NCBI GenBank assembly: GCA_030265145.1
Contig: JARBES010000062.1
Coordinates: forward strand, 649,805-713,804
DNA from: Strongylocentrotus pallidus
Taxonomy: Eukaryota > Echinodermata > Echinoidea > Camarodonta > Strongylocentrotidae
Direction of reading: 5' to 3'
DNA: 64,000 nt
The translations under genes were made by a program, and so were the position numbers. How positions within the stretch are numbered: the first letter of the stretch is position 1; every line of letters starts with the position of its first letter. The notes beneath the pieces are model-generated. The model did no database searches. It was not told where the DNA came from and saw only the letters and a list, made by a program, of their open reading frames with translations. Positions 58,101-64,000 of the stretch are shown here, piece by piece.

Positions 58101-60457
58101 ACACTTTACATCACTTTCTAAATAGGCTGGCCCAAAAAGAAGATTTAATGTGTGCCAAAGTCAAAAGCATGTATGAAGGTGTGTTCGATTATAAACGTGC
58201 TATGTCAAATTACAAACGCAATGCGATTGACGACAGTCGGCTAAGAGATGATTTATACAAATACAAAACAATGATGATTCAGTGGCAGCTGCTCCTTTGC
58301 TGTTGCGGTGTACCAACTCATACTCTTTTTAGTGCACCTATCGAACAATTTCAGCCTCAGGACGAACTTGGCCTAAGGGATGATATTCAACATATTCAAA
58401 GCATGTGGCAAGAAAATGCAAAACATATCCGACCTCAAAAAAGCCTTTTTGACTACGATCGCCTTCAACTCGTCAAGTTAGATTGTGGTCTGGACACGTG
58501 TCAACATGGTGATACGTTTGAATATTCTGACACACATGTGCCGTCTTCTAATCGGCTGGATGTTTTACAACCGCACCAGTTTATTACCACAAAAACCAAT
58601 TCAACCATAGTCAGACCCGTTCGATTATTCAACAATTTTGTAAAAGCTTTGAACACAGAGCCTCTTTATAGCCCTACAGATATGTATGTGGTAAGATTTT
58701 GGAAAAAAAAAAACAAGTTTGAAATTATATACAAGATGGCATTTTACCGAGTTTTAAAACAATTGCCTCGGTGCGATCTTCTCACCATGCACATCATTTA
58801 CAAAAACGTATCTCGCATAATACAAACGTGTTTGTCCAGCATAAATTTTGAAGAAGATCTTTCGAAGGGTTTAATATCATTAGTTCAATTCTGTCATCAG
58901 CAGACTCTTTGCATACCGGTGTGTTTTGACGGTGATCCTCAATTCATCCCAACGTTTTACCACTGCGGCAGAGGTTTGTCAATGCTGAAAAGCATGTCTG
59001 ATTTTGTTGATCGCATTAGCAATTATTATAACAATACAAAATCGTGGCCAGTCTTGAATAATAACAAGTTAGACGGAGGCCAATTTAATATCCGAAAAGC
59101 AAAACTGGATCTTTCAAATTTACTCAACAACGAATTATCGAGCGTTTTAGGATCACTTTGCAAACGTGATTTTGGAATTGATCAAAAGGCAGTGACAATA
59201 GGAGCACCTCTTTCTGTGCTAGAACCTTACGAACAAATACTAGAAAGGCATCGCGATGGTGGTAAGACATTAATGTGGAAGCATGCCGAACACATCCTTA
59301 AAGTTCATCCAACCCACACATTTCAGAATCACATTCGCAGTATACTGCCAACGGCAACGGAAATGGGACATTACGGATTAAACGGTGAACATGTTAGGGC
59401 TCGTGAGTACAAAAGACATCAGGCAACGTCAAAAGAGATTTTGAATAATTTAGCAGATTATCCGTTTTACCAAACAGATATGCGCGGACATGCGATGTCT
59501 GCATCGCGTCTTGTAGATGAACTGAGCGTTGTCCATCGCATCAATAATTTTTCGTCATGTGCCATCTGCAAAAAACCAATGGAGCGAGGAAAACGTTTCG
59601 TTGGTATTCACAAACCACTCAAGGCTGACATTCATTGTATAAACGGCATACACTGCGTTCATGTGGATTGTATTGCATCACGTTGTATCCAAGCATTCGT
59701 TGAAAATCAAGAACAGATATCTTTATGTTGCATTGATTCGCCATCGATTGCTTGCTCAGAGATTATAGACTATAGACTTTTCGACATACACGAGTATTCA
59801 CAACAACAGTTTGAAGAAATAGAAACGCATGTTCTGCATGAAAAATTAGAATCAGAAATAGTAGGTTTTATTACCGACGACATTTTGAAATGTTTGTACA
59901 GGCTAAACCAGACGACAACACTTGTCGACAAATTTAACGACATTAGTTTCATGGGCATATTAGAAAAAGTATCTGAGAAATGTAACCTCTGCTTTAACCT
60001 TCATACCTACGTTAGGAAATATACTATTGATAAAAGAGCTATTATTGACGCATCAACCGACAAATGCATCATGCTCTTTATGCACGGGGGGAAATTATTT
60101 ACTACACCACCGTCTACAACAAATAATAAAACGGCATTCCCACACACGGGTATAAGTGATATTTTAAAAGGGATCAACGATTCGTATGATGCGTTGTGGC
60201 GTTTGCAACAGTTGGGGTACGGCAGCTTGAACGATTGGATATCTCCAAACACACCTCGCCATATTTCCTGTCAGACCATGAACAGCGTTCGTTGTGACCC
60301 GTTTATTGAACACGACATCATCAAACATTATGAAGGGAATAACGATTACAACTGTTGGTATTCAAAACTATTCAGAAAAAAACAGCACGAAAAATGCGAT
60401 AAAGTCACGGTAAAAGAACATATATCCGAATTGTCCAAATGCATACCTGTTATTTAA
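55154..60457 (+). CDS. Giant hypothetical protein (1,767 residues) with RING-like cysteine cluster
   Basis: The largest gene in the window, one uninterrupted frame from ATG 55154 (the TTG before it is ignored). Most of it looks like a folded helical protein with no low-complexity region. Residues about 1,469 to 1,536 hold a cysteine/histidine cluster: C1469-x2-C1472, then C and H residues in HCINGIHCVHVDC, then LCC (1525-1526) and a final C. This resembles a RING or related zinc domain, which would suggest ubiquitin-ligase activity, but the spacing is not canonical. It has no polymerase, helicase or terminase motif that I can see. The stop codon overlaps the stop of the minus-strand recombinase by four bases. 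Confidence 0.8.
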   Translation: MEQIQDLVNIRDYISTHNGLDLLRRDGRLDVLFLEKLGGHKSINYNVAQNCVEIHICYRATVVTLAEQISMFFFLRSLSLFENTLFVSLHQDLINLIEVIQALQQKRFEIVVNKYMVMIDALLKYCIELALIYQLERMTSSNISYKKHIRPYLDMFDTLSTMVHELCINLNFINVNDISFINMDSTLFGTAKKIKRKTDLHELPHPDSNLNEIIQMLTNLSMQLDTRNTPFCTLPQHTLTADYPITAEYGSCNTTAPIINETSKYYTEAIPLYNDPLELKGCYANADKGTPLKIMSPKSYATYCDKMLTEMGIDSRMKHNDNNCLFLLYFQDIMLFLDKYMEKRGCLFYHDIPYIIPYDMLVHLISVDTKNEIDLILIITNLFMHRWKDRLTFANMTPEKVEDAVIKYENNKTLSDLYKELCNLKEKCHTYLTTHRNEHYKNHKELDSQYASFHKLQEETFNLTEMSSNKIKVCLQSKKNELGDDNYVMGIVYDHLYTRGYTICVPSIEDIEYYACNLVLKQVERSSKLYSDVLLHAKMLEFQRPECTYVLDVLISNTINDNAEKYIADKDLGFNSQYSLIIKETVKRLINIFQSEQDVAECKFWCRTLVNTTSDQRIHDVQAMSFDENIDGVYQHIVMSTRAKDMLEDAMFPKEVNANVYTWDSSRSDLQLISAILNSRQDIDYVVYLHPALFQPSLKFLRTPLTKHHVVHGIAVDNGKKLLSKMKEQLEVMPQPKRLQDFLESLQCNDFPLDYITLLFLNYCLQGFITVDFLCPSELALVDYKQYDDDESTNVFFNVYKAKVKFNQMIFNDKLYTRMQIFCPQYDGQHICLDWIKSTTYIYHKFHRVQKVKKLSLQSENMLNKHLYSIYLQHIHRDDCSSMFQDMSRHCVQHMYHLTDMMNLDNQDEESPINTISKKTGVQQNYRKELMPFLEEYKDFYLNIERNFTLLFLKLIKTYTAKYENDDGSEKFNNGTILLEIMYTLHHFLNRLAQKEDLMCAKVKSMYEGVFDYKRAMSNYKRNAIDDSRLRDDLYKYKTMMIQWQLLLCCCGVPTHTLFSAPIEQFQPQDELGLRDDIQHIQSMWQENAKHIRPQKSLFDYDRLQLVKLDCGLDTCQHGDTFEYSDTHVPSSNRLDVLQPHQFITTKTNSTIVRPVRLFNNFVKALNTEPLYSPTDMYVVRFWKKKNKFEIIYKMAFYRVLKQLPRCDLLTMHIIYKNVSRIIQTCLSSINFEEDLSKGLISLVQFCHQQTLCIPVCFDGDPQFIPTFYHCGRGLSMLKSMSDFVDRISNYYNNTKSWPVLNNNKLDGGQFNIRKAKLDLSNLLNNELSSVLGSLCKRDFGIDQKAVTIGAPLSVLEPYEQILERHRDGGKTLMWKHAEHILKVHPTHTFQNHIRSILPTATEMGHYGLNGEHVRAREYKRHQATSKEILNNLADYPFYQTDMRGHAMSASRLVDELSVVHRINNFSSCAICKKPMERGKRFVGIHKPLKADIHCINGIHCVHVDCIASRCIQAFVENQEQISLCCIDSPSIACSEIIDYRLFDIHEYSQQQFEEIETHVLHEKLESEIVGFITDDILKCLYRLNQTTTLVDKFNDISFMGILEKVSEKCNLCFNLHTYVRKYTIDKRAIIDASTDKCIMLFMHGGKLFTTPPSTTNNKTAFPHTGISDILKGINDSYDALWRLQQLGYGSLNDWISPNTPRHISCQTMNSVRCDPFIEHDIIKHYEGNNDYNCWYSKLFRKKQHEKCDKVTVKEHISELSKCIPVI

Positions 60458-62114
60458 GAAACGTAATTGTATATATTTCTCACTTTGTCCCTTATCTGTT
60501 GGGCCGTTTTATTTTCAAACGATCCTGAATGTTTCGTTTGAAACAGACGCACATTTTGCATTTTTGGTAATTGTTTTTGTTGAATAAACGGTTGAAACCA
60601 AGATTTTATTAGTTCGACTTGGTCTGTTGTAAACCCTCTCTTAGGTAGTAGTGTTGATGGTGATGATGATGATTCTGCAGTCAGATCACTCACGCTTGCT
60701 TCTCGTCGTGGTCGTGGTGATGATGATGATGATGATTCTGCAGTCAGATCACTCACGCTTGCTACTCGTCGTGGTCGTGGTGATGGTCGTCTTGATGATG
60801 ATGATGATGATGATGCTGCAGTCAGATCACGTACGCTTTCTTCTCGTGGTGGTGGTGTTGTTGTTGATGATGATGATGATGATGGTCCTGCTGTCAGATC
60901 ACATACGCTGGCTACCATTCTTGCCTTCTGAATGTTCTTGACTCGGGTAGAGTGATAGTATTTTCTTGCTGTCTTTTCGTTGTGCTGCATAGCTGATGCT
61001 GTTTCAGCAGCCCGATCTGGAAATTTCTCGTGCAAGAGCGAACTGATACATCTTCTGATCAATGACAGTGTGACTTTTTTGTCGTCACCCAAAATGGCCT
61101 TGCCCATTTTCGTTACACATTTGCTCAAGTATGAGTTATTTAGGCTAGGGCTTCTCTTGTTAAAGAACACATTGTCTTCCAAAACTCGCTCATTGGCCTT
61201 GTATCCCCTGCACCTTGGTAGTATACGATCAACATACCATCTCAACCTGTTGTACGTAATCGGGAGCATGGCAACTCGCGCAGAACCGTGCGTTGGAAAG
61301 GTTTTGTGTTCGGCTACAGAAATTGTTTTCATGCCTGTCTTCTCGTCAACCACAGGCTTAGCAACATTTTTCACTTTCATTTTCATAATTTCCGACGCTC
61401 TCATAGCATTTCGATGTGCTAGTTGCAAAATGAAATAGTCTCGGAAATTTCGCTCATCACTTTCCTCCAAATCAAGCGAGTCGTCTTCTTCGAATCTGTG
61501 CAATTTATCTACATAAAACTGCTCTAGACCGACGGTGATATCTTGAATATCCGACCTACTCATTGCTTCGTGCGAATGTTCTTCCTCGTGCTCAATGGCT
61601 TGCAGAGTTTGGTCCTTCTTACACGATGCTGCCAAACGTCTCCATTCTTCTGCCTTTTGATTGAAGGTGATTTTGTCAGCGCAACCTTGTTTTGTAGAAG
61701 CAATATACTTCATGAACGTTGACACACTGTGGCAGTAACTCGCCAGCGTACCTGCTTTTTTGAGAGACAATTCATGCGGTATCCATTGATTCGCGGCTTT
61801 CGATACGTTTAACAGTCCTTGGACCGAACCACAACACAGGTGACTTCTCAAAACAGTTTTACACTGGTTTACATGCTGCATTGCGTTTTTGGGGTTCATG
61901 TTTCCGTGTAATCGCGATGTGAGGTGCTTCATGAACTGGTTCGTCATATTAGATGCTTCCTTGTCTAGTTCATATTGTAAGCCTTTCATCTTATGCTCTC
62001 CTTCTTCTTCCTCTTCCTCTTCTTCCTCCTCTTCCCATCCTTCCTCTTCTTTCTCGAATAACCATTGTGGTATTTCTTCTCTGTATTTGTGGAGCTTGAT
62101 TATCCGTTTAGAAT
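60454..62114 (-). CDS. Tyrosine recombinase (main exon), putative integrase
   Basis: The exon codes for about 550 residues. Tyrosine recombinases cut and join DNA through a tyrosine nucleophile. Visible motifs: box I arginine in NAMRASEIMKMK, the hairpin lysine in AEHKTFPTHGSA, box II arginine in LIRRCISSLLHE, and the C-terminal QHNEKTARKYYH with the histidine and nucleophile tyrosine pair. The N-terminal part is acidic then helical (SAM-like). After the catalytic domain are four DLTA/serine repeats and a C-terminal SANT/Myb-like segment (ELIKSWFQPFI, IRDKVRNI). The type is seen in Crypton-like and related animal recombinase genes. The acceptor TTTTGCAG ending at 62115 marks the exon start. 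The 3' end overlaps the stop of the giant viral gene, tying it to the element. Confidence 0.85.
60655..60915 (-). repeat. Four-copy coding repeat in the recombinase
   Basis: Units of about 60 to 75 bases share TCTGCAGTCAGATCAC and a GAT-rich tract. On the minus strand they encode VxDLTAxSSSS with an intervening PRPRR, a flexible linker between the catalytic and C-terminal domains. Confidence 0.8.
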
Positions 62115-62664
62115 CTGCAAAACAAACGCATATCAAATTTCAAAATGCATTTCGGAGGCTTTTGGTAGTTGATACATCACATGACACATGTTAAACCATT
62201 TTTTGAATTTTTAAAGTGTCGCTGTTCATACAAAATTAGCATGTCGAAATAGCACAAAAGCATGTTCTTCATATAAACCCATGACAAAAGAGCATAACAT
62301 CACACAGCACCGTGCACTGAACAGGATGCACTTGAGTGTGCAAAGAGACAGTAGTTTCCAATCAGAATGGACATACTGCATGATTGACAAAAGGCCCAAC
62401 AAAATAGCACAATGCTAATTGAGGTTAGTGCCAAATATAGAACCACATAAAGCGGTGATTTTTCGTTGTTTAAATCGACAACGTTCATTGAATATGAATG
62501 AATAATAGAGGTTTTGATTGATTTTGTCAATTTCATATACAAATTGCCAAATCTGTTTAAAAATCGTTCAAAATTGACACAGTCTAAGGCAAACACCTAC
62601 ATCTATGCTTTTTGAAGACTTTAATTCAACATGTACACAATATTAAATATCAGAACGCATTCAT

Positions 62665-63218
62665 TTAAAGGGATAGTTGAGTTCTGTTTTCAGACCGCAA
62701 ATGCCTTCAAAGTGGTTATTGCTCTTATTCTTATCTATGCCATTTATAGTGCCCTTTTAGAACCTAAAATTGCTATGAAGGTAATGTTAGACCCCAAAAT
62801 GTGTAAAATTTAGCCAATACGATCATACCCAAATCAGCTCCATTTTCGAAAAAACACGATGACCGTTAATTAATTATTTAAATAGAAATGACAATACATG
62901 AGCCGGCTAGTGGTGGGTAATATAAGTAACACGAAAATGCCAACAAAAAGACAGCATATGCATTTGCTGAAATACGACGTAAAGGCGTTATTTCATTTTT
63001 TCAACGGTTTTTCAAATTTTTCAAAATATCTAATTTTTGTGGTGGTACACAAGTATTATAAATCGTTATATTCAGCCGTCTCTGAACCGATTTTGATCAA
63101 AGATGATTTTGTCATTTAAATATTATGTTCTTTCAAATTTGACACTCAGTTTTACATTATCTCAAATAAAATTATTTTGTGTAGCGCCCTCTGCAACAGA
63201 ACTCAACTATCCCTTTAA
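62665..63218. mobile_element. MITE with 18-bp perfect inverted ends and TTAA target duplication
   Basis: The ends AGGGATAGTTGAGTTCTG (62669-62686) and CAGAACTCAACTATCCCT (63197-63214) are perfect inverted repeats. Each is flanked by TTAA (62665-62668 and 63215-63218). TTAA duplication with AGGG ends fits non-autonomous Kolobok- or piggyBac-type transposons. It has no coding capacity. The perfect ends suggest recent insertion into the recombinase intron. Confidence 0.9.
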
Positions 63219-63572
63219 CAGTGCCTTGCATTAACTACTTTCTGTCAAAGTTTGTCCATTCATTGTTAAAGCAGTAACACCACGACAAAACAGCAAAACA
63301 TACATTTTTTTGCGTTAAATGCGAGATGTTTGAAAAAAATAATTGAATCTTGTAAGACATGCCAAATGTCTATTCAGACAAGTTCAAATCATAATATATG
63401 CAGTCACAAAGTCTCTAAATGCTTTTTTTTTAAAGGCGTTTTGCCTTATATCTCATAAACTTCAAAATGTATGTCATGCTGTTTTGTCATGGGGGGGCAG
63501 TTTACATGATATACAAACGACACACAAGCATACTGTTCAACTTTACAGGCACTGATTCGTCTTTTCATTCTA

Positions 63573-63642
63573 TGCACCGTTTGTAAATGACTTGGAATAT
63601 TCTTAGTATAAATTTCACATCGGGATTACATGCATCAGACAG
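63573..63642 (-). repeat. Decayed duplicate of the finger exon
   Basis: This aligns along its length with 63827-63896 (254 bases away), including TGCAC.GTTTGTA and TGCATC.GAC blocks. The similarity continues leftwards from each copy for about 50 more bases. On the minus strand it retains C-x4-C-x9-H-x4-H spacing but is decayed. Confidence 0.6.
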
Positions 63643-63809
63643 CATTTATCTTGGGTTGCTTTTCTCTGATTTCATTCTACACTTGCATAATAACAATGAA
63701 AACGCTCACAAACTATTGATCGTCTCTCTTCAAAACTCAATCTTCTCTTAAAGCATCCATCTACACATACCGACAGGAAAGCATACTCTTTAGTTAAACA
63801 AGTACCGAC

Positions 63810-63903
63810 CTGTTTTCCTTTTCTTATGCACAGTTTGTAGATGCCTTGACATATTGATAACAAATATTCCGCATCGTGGATGCATGCATCTGACTGAATT
63901 CTT
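63810..63903 (-). CDS. Upstream exon of the recombinase with C2H2-like finger
   Basis: On the minus strand this codes for a finger with pattern C-x4-C-x9-H-x4-H (CMHPRCGIF, then SRHLQTVH), ending at a donor CAG|GTCGGT in the phase needed for the recombinase exon. From memory, similar C-x4-C/HL..H fingers precede tyrosine-recombinase domains in several animal genes. The left (5') limit is approximate, with a possible acceptor (CCCAAAG) near 63904. More exons probably lie beyond the window. Nothing else is seen in 63904 to 64000. Confidence 0.55.
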
Positions 63904-64000
63904 TGGGAGTGGTTTCAGGCGTCGTTTCAACGGTTGATAATCCTTTATTTCTTTTCTAGAAACATCTCGAACAATACCAAGATCAAGGAGATGCGCATAC

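Larger units (their letters stand above)
360..62114. mobile_element. Herpesvirus-like large dsDNA virus element (putative, endogenous or assembled copy)
   Basis: About 60 kb carry closely packed long reading frames on both strands, with viral hallmarks: a protein of herpesvirus major-capsid length, a ribonucleotide reductase small subunit, a protein kinase, several membrane proteins and very large unknown proteins. Neighbouring genes overlap by 2 to 14 bases at many junctions. Host-type repeats lie in the 9.3 to 15.3 kb stretch and a MITE lies in the intron at the right end, which suggests residence in an invertebrate chromosome. The element looks largely whole across 15.9 to 60.5 kb. About one clear break is seen (the phosphatase-like gene), plus one decayed duplicate exon in the recombinase intron. 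That points to a young copy. Both outer borders are uncertain, and the element may extend past the window. Polintons are an unlikely alternative, because the capsid candidate and gene sizes do not fit. Confidence 0.6.
62115..63809 (-). other. Intron of the recombinase gene
   Basis: On the minus strand a donor (CAG|GTCGGT, intron from 63809) and an acceptor (TTTTGCAG, intron end at 62115) lie in matching phase between the finger exon and the recombinase exon. The ~1.7-kb intron carries a MITE and a decayed duplicate of the finger exon. Apart from these I see nothing coding in it. Confidence 0.6.

Noticed and set aside
360-60457. Polinton or retrovirus-like element
   Set aside because: No reverse transcriptase, retroviral integrase, protein-primed polymerase or long terminal repeat is seen, and the gene sizes do not fit.
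60651-60941. Methionine/valine-rich plus-strand frame
   Set aside because: It is antisense of the serine/DLTA repeats of the recombinase.

Overview
The window looks like a large double-stranded DNA virus genome resident in, or assembled together with, the genome of a marine invertebrate. From about 0.36 to 60.5 kb it is packed with long intronless reading frames on both strands. Many neighbours overlap by a few bases (start/stop ATGA overlaps, tail-to-tail overlapping stops) or are separated by under 100 bases. The best fit is a herpesvirus-like element, perhaps of the mollusc/amphioxus (Malacoherpesviridae-like) kind. The grounds are a 1,360-residue protein of herpesvirus major-capsid size, a viral-type class I ribonucleotide reductase small subunit, a protein kinase, several multi-pass membrane proteins, a signal-anchored glycoprotein-like protein and many very large proteins I do not recognise. 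This family assignment is inference. No DNA polymerase, terminase, helicase or primase was recognised here, so either much of the genome lies outside the window or those genes are absent or too diverged to see.

Layout. 0-9.3 kb: two related leucine-rich-repeat proteins that may resemble ZYG11/ZER1 ubiquitin-ligase receptors, a hypothetical gene and a coiled-coil gene. 9.3-15.9 kb: a low-density accessory stretch with a three-copy dispersed repeat, a 38-bp tandem repeat, host-type microsatellite/SINE-like pieces, two inverted-repeat MITE-like elements, a long hairpin, a few small or spliced candidate genes and a broken dual-specificity phosphatase. 15.9-28.6 kb: a small membrane protein, the ribonucleotide reductase small subunit, a glycoprotein-like gene, three multi-pass membrane proteins, a protein kinase and a 1,352-residue protein. 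28.7-39.7 kb: the candidate major capsid protein and a run of coiled-coil, zinc-binding and unknown proteins. 40.0-60.5 kb: a C2H2 protein, a PHD-finger protein, several large unknown proteins, a 17-residue membrane micropeptide, a 1,398-residue protein with an OTU deubiquitinase-type domain and a 1,767-residue protein with a RING-like cysteine cluster.

Right end. The stop codon of the last big gene overlaps the stop of a minus-strand tyrosine recombinase. That recombinase has a visible intron carrying a 554-bp TTAA-flanked MITE, and an upstream exon coding for a C2H2-like finger. A recombinase joined this tightly to a herpesvirus-like gene block is a plausible integrase for the element. It is the most interesting feature of the window.

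From their sequences the genes suggest a virus that makes deoxynucleotides (ribonucleotide reductase), builds a capsid and envelope, and manipulates host ubiquitin, phosphorylation and chromatin signalling (LRR/ARM-like, OTU, RING-like, kinase, phosphatase, PHD). Most frames are long and open, so the element is either young or from a replicating virus. Host-type repeats at 9.9, 13.2-13.5 and 62.7-63.2 kb argue that at least this copy resides in a host chromosome. All functional calls rest on motifs read by eye; no search was run.
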